Positions 26,478 through 35,247 of a DNA stretch of 54,680 nt are shown in pieces. Position 1 is the stretch's first letter. Each line of letters starts with the position of its first letter. The stretch is taken from assembly GCA_020350205.1 (NCBI GenBank), contig CP070707.1:3978928-4033607 (forward strand), given 5' to 3'. A model generated the notes under the pieces. The model had not been told where the DNA came from. It ran no database searches and saw only the letters and a program-made list of their open reading frames with translations. The DNA is from a bacterium. GTDB taxonomy: Bacteria > Calditrichota > Calditrichia > RBG-13-44-9. A program made the position numbers and the translations under genes.

Positions 26478-27239
26478 ATGGAAGTAACGTTTTTAGGTAC
26501 CGGGACCTCCATGGGGATACCTATGATTGGGTGTCGATGTGATACCTGTACTTCCTCGGATCCCAGGAACAACCGCTTACGAACATCGGTTTGGATTCAA
26601 AAAAAGAAAAAGAACATTATCGTAGATACCGGGATTGATTTTCGGCAGCAGGCATTGCGCTATGCGATTCCCACCCTGGATGCAGTTTTATTCACGCACC
26701 ATCACGTCGATCATATTTTTGGATTAGATGAATTACGACCTATTCATTTTCTTCAGAATAAGACGGTTAAAGTATTTGGCACCTCCGAGACCCGGGAACA
26801 TCTGTTACGAGTATATCCCTATGTATTCGAAGCAGGAAATTGTCCCTCCGATGTGCCCAAAATAGAGTATCATACATTTAGTAACGAGCCATTTATATTT
26901 ATTGATATTAAAATTATCCCCATCCCGCTGTTCCATGGAAATTTACCCATCATGGGATTCCGTCTGGATAATTTTGCTTACTGTACAGATGTAAGCAGAA
27001 TTCCGCGGTCAAGTTATTCATTACTCGAAAATCTGGATGTCCTAGTTCTGGGGGCTTTACGGGACAGCCCCCATCCAACTCATTTTACTTTGAGTGAAGC
27101 AGTGGATGAAGCTCAGAAAATTGCTGCCCGTCGGACATATTTCGTCCACATGAGCCATGAATTGAGTCATCAGGAAATGCTTAACAGACTTCCGGCCCAA
27201 ATGGAACCGGCCTTTGATGGTTTGAAAATAACCCTTTAA
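26478..27239 (+). CDS. Metallo-beta-lactamase-fold hydrolase, PhnP-like
   Basis: The 253-residue protein starts LGTGTSMGIPMIGCRCDTC, with Cys residues in the position that binds structural zinc in PhnP. It has the metal motif THHHVDH and a downstream FHGNLPIMGF and FVHMSH. PhnP-type enzymes cleave cyclic phosphodiesters, and relatives act as octanoyltransferase-like or phosphoribosyl hydrolases. No phosphonate genes are nearby, so the exact role is open. AAGGAT lies before the ATG. Confidence 0.85.
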   Translation: MEVTFLGTGTSMGIPMIGCRCDTCTSSDPRNNRLRTSVWIQKKKKNIIVDTGIDFRQQALRYAIPTLDAVLFTHHHVDHIFGLDELRPIHFLQNKTVKVFGTSETREHLLRVYPYVFEAGNCPSDVPKIEYHTFSNEPFIFIDIKIIPIPLFHGNLPIMGFRLDNFAYCTDVSRIPRSSYSLLENLDVLVLGALRDSPHPTHFTLSEAVDEAQKIAARRTYFVHMSHELSHQEMLNRLPAQMEPAFDGLKITL

Positions 27240-27509
27240 ATTTGTTCCGCCCCGCAGGTTCTGCGGTCATTAATCCAACTGTTTGCAATAATCTTTCGCA
27301 ATCGTTAATTTATGATCATTATTATTCTGATAGTAAGGTTTTTAAGCACGTTCGATCATTTGTAAAACTTATGAGCTTGAGTTAAATATTTGCAATATGA
27401 GTGATTTAATCTGAGACGGGGTCAATAAGAATTCCATACGTTTATACATTAAAAATGTTTTGAATGTGTCCTGATATTTTTCGCGATTCTGCGGTGTTGG
27501 AGATTTAAA
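27240..27509. other. Intergenic region without a recognisable gene
   Basis: The 311-base gap before the flippase contains a small GC hairpin (CCGCAG at 27252-27257 and CTGCGG at 27261-27266) just after the PhnP-like gene. It lacks a T run, so it is a weak terminator candidate. The rest is AT-rich and probably holds the flippase promoter. I see no sigma-54 element or RNA gene. Confidence 0.5.
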
Positions 27510-27554
27510 ATGAATCAGAAATTTGCGAAATTGATGAAAACGGGGTTGTTTTGA
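27510..27554 (+). CDS. Possible 14-residue leader peptide overlapping the flippase start
   Basis: An ATG with GGAG seven bases upstream opens MNQKFAKLMKTGLF, whose TGA stop (27552-27554) overlaps the TTG start of the flippase (27551). Such an overlap would allow translational coupling, because the flippase itself has no ribosome binding site of its own. It may equally be a chance short frame. Confidence 0.3.
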   Translation: MNQKFAKLMKTGLF

Positions 27555-29056
27555 ACAAGGACAATCAGCAGTTATTTGAAGAACTTAATCAATCCTCCAC
27601 TGAAAAATCTGGTGGTATTATTTACCGGCTTTTTCAACACTCTGCAATCTATTCACTAAGCACCTCAGTACAAAGATTGCAGGGTTTAATCATGACTCCC
27701 ATTTACACCAGTACCCTCTATCTACCTGAGATGAGTCAATATGGGAATTATGGGCTGATTTATACGTTTATCGCTTTTATGAATTTTGTTTATCTGTTTG
27801 GAATGGATTCTGCATTTTTACGATACTTTTTTCTCGGAAAGTCTAATCGTAAAACTGTTTTTTCGACAATATTTATCATTTTATTACTTTCTGGGGTGGT
27901 ATTAAGTGTAATTTTATTTGCCTTCTCAAACCAACTTGCCAGATGGATTCTCTTCTCTACGAATTTAGCGCCCCTGGTTAAACTTGCCGGTATTATCCTG
28001 TTCCTGGATTCACTGGGAAATCTGCCCTTCCTGATTCTCAGAGCAGAAGAAAAACCGGTACGATTTTCAGTTTTTCGCATGATTCGTTTTGTGTTTGAAC
28101 TTCTTTTGAATATTCTATTTGTAGTAATTTTGAGGAAAGGTGTGTTAGGTATCCTGTATGCAAATATTGGGGCAGCACTGGTAAATTTCATAATCATGCT
28201 CCCGTATACCATAAAATATCTTGGTTTACGGTTTAATCGATCACTGCTTTCTGAGATGGTAAAATTTGGAATCCCCTTTTTGCCGAACGGTATTGCTTTT
28301 ATGACCATTGAAATGATCGACCGATTTTTGGTCACAAAATATTTGGGTAAAGATGTTTTGGCATACTACCATGCAAACTACAAATTTGCCTCTATTTTAC
28401 TTCTCTTGATTGTCGGTTTTCGAAATGCATGGCAACCTTTTTTTCTAAAATATGCCAAAAAATCAGATGCTCCCACCATTTATCTGAGGGTTTTGGATTA
28501 TTATCTTTTTATCGCCAGCATACTGGTAGTCGGGGCAACATTGTTTGTGCAGGATATCTTAACTTATAAATTTTTCGATAGTTTCTATTTGCTAAACAAT
28601 TCGGAATATTGGGCAGGTATCGATTTTATTCCCTGGATTATTCTGGCCTATTTTTGCTATGGAATTTATGTGATCTTTACCCCCGGATTTTATATTGAAA
28701 AGAAAAGTCAATACATGGTGGTGTTCACTGGTACCGGTGCTTTACTGAATATTTTGCTTAATCTTTGGTTATTGCCCCGTATTGGAGTATGGGGTGCGGT
28801 TATTGCCACCGTGGCTGCCTATGCCATGATGGCGATCTCAATCTATGGGGTGGCACAGAAAATTTATCCCATTCCCGTATCGGGAAAAAACTTCCTGGCA
28901 GTTTTTCTGTTAATTGGCATTTTTTATGGAATTTACTATATTTTTGAACCTCAACTGGTTTTTAAAATAGGTCTTTTTATGATTTACACTGTTCTGGCCT
29001 GGCAGTTAATTCTAACCAAAAAAACTCGAAACGCAATAATAACTTATTTCAAATGA
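27551..29056 (+). CDS. Lipid-linked oligosaccharide flippase (polysaccharide exporter, MOP superfamily)
   Basis: The 501-residue protein is hydrophobic throughout, with about 12-14 predicted membrane helices. It has the pattern of Wzx/RfbX-type flippases (TSVQRLQGLIMTPIYTSTL at the start and PFLPNGIAFMTIEMIDRFLV in the middle). These move lipid-linked sugars across the inner membrane for surface polysaccharides. The start codon is TTG, overlapped by a possible leader peptide. The GH57 gene starts within its stop codon (ATGA overlap), so the two are co-translated and probably act in one glycan pathway. Confidence 0.87.
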   Translation: MNKDNQQLFEELNQSSTEKSGGIIYRLFQHSAIYSLSTSVQRLQGLIMTPIYTSTLYLPEMSQYGNYGLIYTFIAFMNFVYLFGMDSAFLRYFFLGKSNRKTVFSTIFIILLLSGVVLSVILFAFSNQLARWILFSTNLAPLVKLAGIILFLDSLGNLPFLILRAEEKPVRFSVFRMIRFVFELLLNILFVVILRKGVLGILYANIGAALVNFIIMLPYTIKYLGLRFNRSLLSEMVKFGIPFLPNGIAFMTIEMIDRFLVTKYLGKDVLAYYHANYKFASILLLLIVGFRNAWQPFFLKYAKKSDAPTIYLRVLDYYLFIASILVVGATLFVQDILTYKFFDSFYLLNNSEYWAGIDFIPWIILAYFCYGIYVIFTPGFYIEKKSQYMVVFTGTGALLNILLNLWLLPRIGVWGAVIATVAAYAMMAISIYGVAQKIYPIPVSGKNFLAVFLLIGIFYGIYYIFEPQLVFKIGLFMIYTVLAWQLILTKKTRNAIITYFK

Positions 29057-31242
29057 CTCCCAAGAAATCAGAAAAACATAAACTCCCATTGACGATTTTA
29101 TGGCACCAGCACCAGCCCTATTATAAGAATAGTTCTGGGATATATCAAATGCCTTGGGTTCGGTTTCATAGCATTAAGGATTACCTTGATATACTGCTTA
29201 TTCTGAAAGACTATCCTGAAATAAAACAAAATTTTAATTTTGTCCCTTCCCTGCTCTCACAAATACAGGATTATTCGGAAAGGGATGCAAAAGATCTGAT
29301 CTGGGAATTATCGGAAAAGCCCGCCGAGCTTTTGGAACCTGAAGATAAGAGGAAAATTCTGGATCAATTTTTTCTTATCAACACCAATAATATGATTAAA
29401 CCTTATCCGCGGTACTATCAAATCTACTTAAAAGTAAAGGATTTTTTAAAGGAAGATTCCTTAAATAGTTTCCTGAATGTTTTAAGTGTGGAAGAGTATC
29501 GTGATTTGCAAATCTGGTATAATTTGGCCTGGATTGGAATGGAATCACGTAAAAAGCCAGCGATTGTGAAGTTGTTTAAGAAAGGTAAAAATTTCTCTGA
29601 GTCTGATAAAAAAATACTTTTCCGGGAGATTCGCGCAATTATGAATCTGATCGTGAAATCCATAAGAAAACTCTGGGATGCTGATCAAATTGAAGTAAGT
29701 ACTTCTCCCTTCTATCATCCTATTTTACCTTTATTGTGCGATAATTTTATCAGTCGGGAATCTGCATCCACAATTTCCCTTCCTCAATATCAATTTGCCT
29801 ACCCTGAAGATGCAGAAATTCAAATTGAGCGGGGATTGCAATATATGGAACAATTATTTGGGAGGCAGCCGCAGGGGGTATGGCCCTCGGAAGGTGGCGT
29901 GAGTATGGAATCTCTGGAAATCATTGCCCGCCTGGGAGTGGCCTGGGCAGCTACAGATGAAGGGATTTTGGCCAATACCCTGAAAGAAAAATTCAGTCAA
30001 ATTCAAATCTATCAACCTTACTTGCTCGATACCGGTAAAAATTCAATTAATCTTTTTTTCAGGGATCATTATTTATCCGATGCTATTGGATTTGTTTACA
30101 GTAATTGGCCATATGAGCAGGCGGTATCAGATTTTATTGAACGTCTGAGAGCTATTCGGAATTTAATCATTGATCAAAAAGGGCAGGATGCTCTTTCCAA
30201 ATCAGTTGTTCCCATCATCCTGGATGGAGAAAATTGCTGGGAATATTATGAGGGTGATGGCAAACCATTTTTACGTTGCTTGTATGAGACTCTGCAGAAT
30301 GATGATCTACTCGAAACGGTTACCTTTTCAGAAGTATTACGACGTCAAAAAAATCCACAAAGATTACAACACATTTTTCCCGGTTCCTGGATTAACAATA
30401 ATTTTAATATTTGGGTTGGTGCTGAAGAAGACAATAAATCCTGGGATATTCTCAGTCAAACTCGCGACTTCCTGGTACAGCAAGAAAAAGAAGGCATTTA
30501 TGCTGAGGAAAAAATCCAACAAGCCTGGGAAAAAATATTCATTGCAGAAGGTTCAGATTGGAATTGGTGGTATGGTGAAGAACATTCTTCGGCAAATGAT
30601 ATTGAGTTTGATCAATTGTATCGTGAGCACTTGATGGAAATATATCAATTACTTGATGCAGAAATTCCGTCCAGTCTTTATCAGACGATTAAACGGATTC
30701 ATTTTGATCGTTTCGAAAGCAGCATGCCAAAAAATTTCATCAATCCCATTTTAGATGGCTGGTCCACCCATTTTTATGAATGGGTGGGAGCGGCAGTCTA
30801 TGAATTGAAAAATGTACCTCAATCTTCCATGCATCAGGTTACCCGCATCCTGAATGCACTCCACGTTGGTTTTAACCAACAAAACTTATTTATTCGTCTG
30901 GATTTTGTCTCTAAACCGGATCCTCTTACCGAGTTCGTGGTGGCAATAAAACGACCTAAGAATATCACCGTAGTGGTATCTCCTTTGCGTGGTGTCCTGG
31001 AAAAATATGAAATGAAAAAAGAAATACAGGTGAAGACTAATCTTATTCCCAGTTTTAAAATGAATAAAATTTTGGAAGTTGGGATTCCCTTCAGTAATTT
31101 GAAAATTCTCGCCGGAGAAGTAATTGGGTTCCAAATTTTAGTTAAATTAAACGGCAAGCTTCTGGAAATTTATCCTAGGATGAACCTCATAGAGTTAGAA
31201 GTTCCTGACCATTACTATGACCTTGTTGAGTGGTCGGTTTAA
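29053..31242 (+). CDS. Glycoside hydrolase family 57 protein
   Basis: The 729-residue protein starts with the GH57 signature HQHQPY. It contains a likely nucleophile Glu280 in GVWPSEGG and likely acid/base Asp391 in LDGENCWEYYEG, spaced as in the family. No signal peptide is seen, so it is probably cytoplasmic. GH57 enzymes are alpha-amylases, branching enzymes, 4-alpha-glucanotransferases or related; the specificity cannot be read here. The C-terminal 200 residues look like an accessory beta domain. It overlaps the flippase stop by four bases. Confidence 0.9.
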   Translation: MTPKKSEKHKLPLTILWHQHQPYYKNSSGIYQMPWVRFHSIKDYLDILLILKDYPEIKQNFNFVPSLLSQIQDYSERDAKDLIWELSEKPAELLEPEDKRKILDQFFLINTNNMIKPYPRYYQIYLKVKDFLKEDSLNSFLNVLSVEEYRDLQIWYNLAWIGMESRKKPAIVKLFKKGKNFSESDKKILFREIRAIMNLIVKSIRKLWDADQIEVSTSPFYHPILPLLCDNFISRESASTISLPQYQFAYPEDAEIQIERGLQYMEQLFGRQPQGVWPSEGGVSMESLEIIARLGVAWAATDEGILANTLKEKFSQIQIYQPYLLDTGKNSINLFFRDHYLSDAIGFVYSNWPYEQAVSDFIERLRAIRNLIIDQKGQDALSKSVVPIILDGENCWEYYEGDGKPFLRCLYETLQNDDLLETVTFSEVLRRQKNPQRLQHIFPGSWINNNFNIWVGAEEDNKSWDILSQTRDFLVQQEKEGIYAEEKIQQAWEKIFIAEGSDWNWWYGEEHSSANDIEFDQLYREHLMEIYQLLDAEIPSSLYQTIKRIHFDRFESSMPKNFINPILDGWSTHFYEWVGAAVYELKNVPQSSMHQVTRILNALHVGFNQQNLFIRLDFVSKPDPLTEFVVAIKRPKNITVVVSPLRGVLEKYEMKKEIQVKTNLIPSFKMNKILEVGIPFSNLKILAGEVIGFQILVKLNGKLLEIYPRMNLIELEVPDHYYDLVEWSV

Positions 31243-31300
31243 TTGTTCAATTCCTAAGCCCCATTGTATATAAAAATCATACTAAGTATAATTTTTTGTG

Positions 31301-32020
31301 ATGATAATGTTTGAAAGCAGGGAAAGATTTGATGCAATATATCAATTGTTTTCCCGAAAATATCCATTAAATCAAACCAAAATCCAGCTTGGACAGAAGG
31401 AGATAACCCTGTTCTATATCAAGGATGTGGATAAATTGCTGGATGATTTGATCGATTTGGGTCCCGAAGCCGAAGCGGTGAAAGATGAGCGACTTCCTTA
31501 CTGGGCTGAACTCTGGCCAGCTTCAATTGCCCTGTCTGAATTCATTATAGAAAATGATAATCTGGTGTCAGGTAAAAACGCTCTGGAACTGGGATGTGGT
31601 GTGGGCCTTGCCGGCCTGACCGCAGCCATGTACGGTGCCTTCGTGACGATATCTGATTACCAACCTGATGCATTGAGAATTTCTGAATTGAATTGGTTAC
31701 TCAATCTTGATCGCTCGCCAACTTCCATTCTCATGGATTGGAGAAATCCAATATTAGATGAGAAATTTGATATTATTATTGCCTCTGATGTGGTTTATGA
31801 GAAAAGATATTTTGAGGTGTTGATCAATGTATTCAATCATACTCTTAAACCGGATGGTCACATTATATTAAGTGAGCCAAACCGGACTATTGCAATGGAT
31901 TTTTTCAAGATGCTTACCGAGGAAGGATACTGTTTTAAGAGTTATCCAGCGAAGATCGATATGAATGATCATACATACCACATAAAAGTTTATGTAATCG
32001 AGAGTTATAAATCCGGCTAA
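31301..32020 (+). CDS. SAM-dependent methyltransferase (protein or small-molecule class)
   Basis: The 239-residue protein has the class I methyltransferase motifs: LELGCGVGLAGLTAAMYGA (motif I), TISDY (acidic end of beta-2) and DIIIASDVVYE (motif II region). The pattern resembles the METTL21/ETFB lysine methyltransferase or nicotinamide N-methyltransferase-like group. The substrate is not determinable. Several starts are possible (GTG 31298, ATG 31301, ATG 31307), none with a clear Shine-Dalgarno. It lies 58 bases after the GH57 gene. Confidence 0.82.
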   Translation: MIMFESRERFDAIYQLFSRKYPLNQTKIQLGQKEITLFYIKDVDKLLDDLIDLGPEAEAVKDERLPYWAELWPASIALSEFIIENDNLVSGKNALELGCGVGLAGLTAAMYGAFVTISDYQPDALRISELNWLLNLDRSPTSILMDWRNPILDEKFDIIIASDVVYEKRYFEVLINVFNHTLKPDGHIILSEPNRTIAMDFFKMLTEEGYCFKSYPAKIDMNDHTYHIKVYVIESYKSG

Positions 32021-32212
32021 AGAGTTATCAGATTTTGCCTTGGATAAAATTCTCGCTTGGTATCTCAAATAAAGGAATCTGATATTTTGGGTTCAAATTT
32101 GGATAAATTATGTATATATTTTAGGACTTCTGCATCTGAAAATGAATAGTATTAGGTCATGACAGTTTTATAAGATAAATTTTTAGAAAACTTACATTGT
32201 TCTGAGGAAAAA

Positions 32213-32974
32213 ATGAATAACCGATCTCTTCATTTTTTACGAATTATTCTGATTATACTTTTGTTGTTCGGTTGTGCTTCAACCAAAAAGGATGTTCATG
32301 AGGTATCCGTTGTTGAAAGCCGGAATCTTCAAATCGATTCAACCATAACAGCAGATCCGGCCCTTATGACACTTGTGCAACCGTATAAGGACGATTTAAA
32401 GCAAAAAATGGAAGTCATAATCGGATCTGCTGCTCTCGAACTAAGCAAAGGTAAACCGGAAGCTCCTCTAAATAATTTTATAGCTGATTTAATGCTGGAA
32501 AGAGCCAACCAGGAATTCGAACAAGGAGTTCAGGTAGCTTTGACTAATTTAGGTGGATTGCGGACTGAAATTCCCCAGGGACCAGTTACCCTTGGCAGAA
32601 TTTATGAAGTGATGCCATTTGAGAATGAACTGGTTGTTTTAGAAATGAATGGAATGCAACTCCTGACTTTGGCCAAAGAAATTGGAGAAGTCGGGGGAGA
32701 GCCCATTTCCGGAATGGTGTTAACATTTCAGGGAGAGAATCTTGCAAAGATGCTGGTTGATCAAAAGCCGGTTGAGAATGACAGTATCTACTACCTGACC
32801 ACCACTGATTTTCTCTCCTCGCCCGGACGTAATCGATTTGCGATCTTAAGTACCGTTCCCCGCACGTTTCTGGGTGTTACACTTCGCGATGCTATTATTG
32901 ACAAGGTAAAAGCACTCGACGCAGCCGGAGAATCAATTACGGCAAAAATTGAGGGAAGGATTTCTTTTGAATAA
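32213..32974 (+). CDS. Lipoprotein with 5'-nucleotidase C-terminal domain only
   Basis: The 253-residue protein starts with a lipoprotein signal (LLFGCAS). The mature part is the substrate-binding domain of UshA-type 5'-nucleotidases: NNFIADLMLERA, ALTNLGGLRTEIPQG and VMPFENELVVLEMNG. The catalytic metallophosphatase domain is missing from this polypeptide and is encoded by the next gene. The two gene products would together rebuild a UshA-like enzyme that hydrolyses nucleotides or UDP-sugars in the periplasm. A GAGGAAAAA site precedes the ATG. Confidence 0.87.
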   Translation: MNNRSLHFLRIILIILLLFGCASTKKDVHEVSVVESRNLQIDSTITADPALMTLVQPYKDDLKQKMEVIIGSAALELSKGKPEAPLNNFIADLMLERANQEFEQGVQVALTNLGGLRTEIPQGPVTLGRIYEVMPFENELVVLEMNGMQLLTLAKEIGEVGGEPISGMVLTFQGENLAKMLVDQKPVENDSIYYLTTTDFLSSPGRNRFAILSTVPRTFLGVTLRDAIIDKVKALDAAGESITAKIEGRISFE

Positions 32975-33020
32975 CTGTGATATCTTATACCTGATAATTA
33001 AAATCATGTAAAACAATAAA

Positions 33021-33989
33021 ATGGATTCAAAGATGAAACGACGTGATTTTTTGAAGAATACACTATTTGCAACTGCCGCCATGCAATTTCCCCATCTGTG
33101 GATTAAAACAGGTATGGCGGACACCGATCAATTTAAATTGACAATTCTCCAAACCAATGACACCCATTCGCGAATTGATCCCTTTCCCATGGATGGGAGC
33201 AGGAATGAAGGATTGGGAGGTATTGCCAGACGAACTACCTTGGTGAATCGAATACGCTCTCAAAATCCTCATACCTTGCTGGTTGATGCGGGTGATGTAT
33301 TACAGGGAACTCCTTATTTTAATATGTTTAAAGGAAAAGTTGAATATGAAACCATGACTCAATGCGGCTATGATTTTTGCACTCTGGGGAATCATGAATT
33401 TGATAATGGTGTTGATTCCCTAGCAGATGTTTTACAGTATGCAAAATTTGATATTGTCAATTGCAATTATGATTTTGGGGATTCTCCTTTAGCACCGTCA
33501 ATTAAAACATATGAAATAAGGCAAATGGGACCCATAAAAGTAGGTATAACAGGCGTAGGGATCGATTTTGCAGATTTGGTGGCTCTAAAAAATCACCAGG
33601 GTATTTCCTATAACCATCCCTACAAGCGGCTTCAATCTGTCGTGACCTATCTGCGCCGGGATCTAGGATGTTCCCTGGTCGTGGTGCTTTCCCACCTGGG
33701 ATTCCGTTATGATGATCCCCGCCCCTCTGATGAGGAAATGGCAGTAAAAGTAAATGGCATTGACTGGATTGTGGGTGGGCATACTCACACCTTTATGAAG
33801 GAACCATTGGAAATGTTATCCAAAAATCGTCATACCACCCGAATTTTACAGGTGGGTTGGGCCGGTATCCTGTTAGGAAAAACTGATTTCTTCTTTGAGG
33901 GTCAAAAATTAGTGGCAGTGAAAACCGAGCCAATGCGTATCGATTCAAACCTTGCAGAATGTAGCAAAGTTGCAGGAAATTGGTCCTAA
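33021..33989 (+). CDS. Tat-exported metallophosphatase, catalytic half of a split 5'-nucleotidase
   Basis: The 322-residue protein has a twin-arginine signal (KRRDFLK followed by a hydrophobic stretch to about residue 32). The calcineurin-like domain shows all core motifs: NDTHSRID, DAGDVLQG, GNHEFDNG, LSHLGF and GGHTHT. It corresponds to the N-terminal domain of UshA-type 5'-nucleotidases and ends where the C-terminal domain would begin. The preceding gene supplies that domain. An in-frame ATG at 33033 is an alternative start. The gene converges on plsX, 81 bases away. Confidence 0.9.
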   Translation: MDSKMKRRDFLKNTLFATAAMQFPHLWIKTGMADTDQFKLTILQTNDTHSRIDPFPMDGSRNEGLGGIARRTTLVNRIRSQNPHTLLVDAGDVLQGTPYFNMFKGKVEYETMTQCGYDFCTLGNHEFDNGVDSLADVLQYAKFDIVNCNYDFGDSPLAPSIKTYEIRQMGPIKVGITGVGIDFADLVALKNHQGISYNHPYKRLQSVVTYLRRDLGCSLVVVLSHLGFRYDDPRPSDEEMAVKVNGIDWIVGGHTHTFMKEPLEMLSKNRHTTRILQVGWAGILLGKTDFFFEGQKLVAVKTEPMRIDSNLAECSKVAGNWS

Positions 33990-34070
33990 CTTTGCACATT
34001 CCTGCCGTAGTATGAAAAATGGGGAATGGGTGATTTTTGTACGGCCCGGTAACTGATCCCTGGTATATTT

Positions 34071-35117
34071 TCAATAAATTTGAAAAAATACCTGGTTATA
34101 CTTTTGTATATCCCTTTGAATATTTTGAACCAGATCGTGTTTTAAGGACTGTTCTGCCATCAGCAAGGCATTCTTTATGGCTTTTGCCTTGGATCTTCCA
34201 TGAGATTTAATGACCAAGTTCTGAAATCCCAGTATGGGGGCGCCTCCATATTCTGAGTAGTCTACCCTTTTTTTAACCTTTTTCAGCATCGGGGAAAGCA
34301 GGGTTATACCCATTTTTGCCATAACACTTTTTTTCCAGATTCGCTTGCCGGTTTCAATGCCCATTTCGGCAGCACCCTCAAGTGCTTTGAGTACGATATT
34401 TCCGACCAGGCCTTCACTGATAATGACATCGGTGATCCCCCGCATAATATCTTTACCTTCCACATTACCAATGAACTCACCGATTTCAAGTTTTTTGAGA
34501 TGGGAGTAGGTTTCAATGAGCGTATCGTGTCCTTTCGTTTCCTCCTCACCAATGTTTAATAAACCGACTCTGGGTTTCTCAATTTGAAATAATTCGCGGG
34601 CATAATGGATACCCATAACAGCAAATTGTATAAGTTGTGCGGCGCTGCAATGGAGTGTGGCCCCTACGTCCAGCATGATAGATTTCCCTGGATCGGTTGC
34701 CTTATTTTTCATAGCCGGAAAAATAGCTGCCAGAGCACCCCTTTCTACTCCTTCTATTCTGGGTAGATGTTTTGCACAGGATATGATTGTGGCGCCTGTG
34801 TTACCGGCACTCACTAAAGCTGAACCATCGCCTTCGGCAAGGACTCTGCAAGCTACATTGATTGATGAATCAGGTTTCTCATCCACTGCGAATTTTGGGG
34901 CGTCTTTCATGGTAATTACATCTGAAGCATGAAAAATTTCGAAATTCAGGCCAGTGATATCAAGTTTGTCAAGTTCAGCTTTAATCTGATCACGATCTCC
35001 AACTAAAAGGATTTGCAAAGTAGGGCTTTCCTTGCTCGCCGAAATAGCCCCTTTAATAATTTCATGGGGGGCATTGTCCCCACCCATGGCATCCAAAATG
35101 ATCCGGTTCTTTTTCAT
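34071..35117 (-). CDS. plsX: Phosphate acyltransferase PlsX
   Basis: The 348-residue protein starts MKKNRIILDAMGGDNAP, as in PlsX, and contains SAGNTGA, DVGATLHCSA and GNVEGKDI segments. It converts acyl-ACP to acyl-phosphate for phospholipid synthesis by PlsY. The start at 35117 is chosen over the longer frame (35183) because a GGAAGGGAAG site precedes it and the N-terminus matches the family. The usual partner fabH is not adjacent. Confidence 0.95.
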   Translation of the reverse strand: MKKNRIILDAMGGDNAPHEIIKGAISASKESPTLQILLVGDRDQIKAELDKLDITGLNFEIFHASDVITMKDAPKFAVDEKPDSSINVACRVLAEGDGSALVSAGNTGATIISCAKHLPRIEGVERGALAAIFPAMKNKATDPGKSIMLDVGATLHCSAAQLIQFAVMGIHYARELFQIEKPRVGLLNIGEEETKGHDTLIETYSHLKKLEIGEFIGNVEGKDIMRGITDVIISEGLVGNIVLKALEGAAEMGIETGKRIWKKSVMAKMGITLLSPMLKKVKKRVDYSEYGGAPILGFQNLVIKSHGRSKAKAIKNALLMAEQSLKHDLVQNIQRDIQKYNQVFFQIY

Positions 35118-35247
35118 GAATAGCTTCCCTTCCGTGAGTGTTTGAAAAATATAAAAGATTGGATCTGAAAATACAAGCGACATCTATTAAGTTGCAAAAA
35201 TTAAGGGAATAAATTAAGTGTAAAGCAGTAGTTGAGGAGGGATAGAT

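Noticed and set aside
27790-28335. Minus-strand frame of 181 codons inside the flippase
   Set aside because: The plus-strand flippase has coherent membrane helices; the antisense frame is a shadow.
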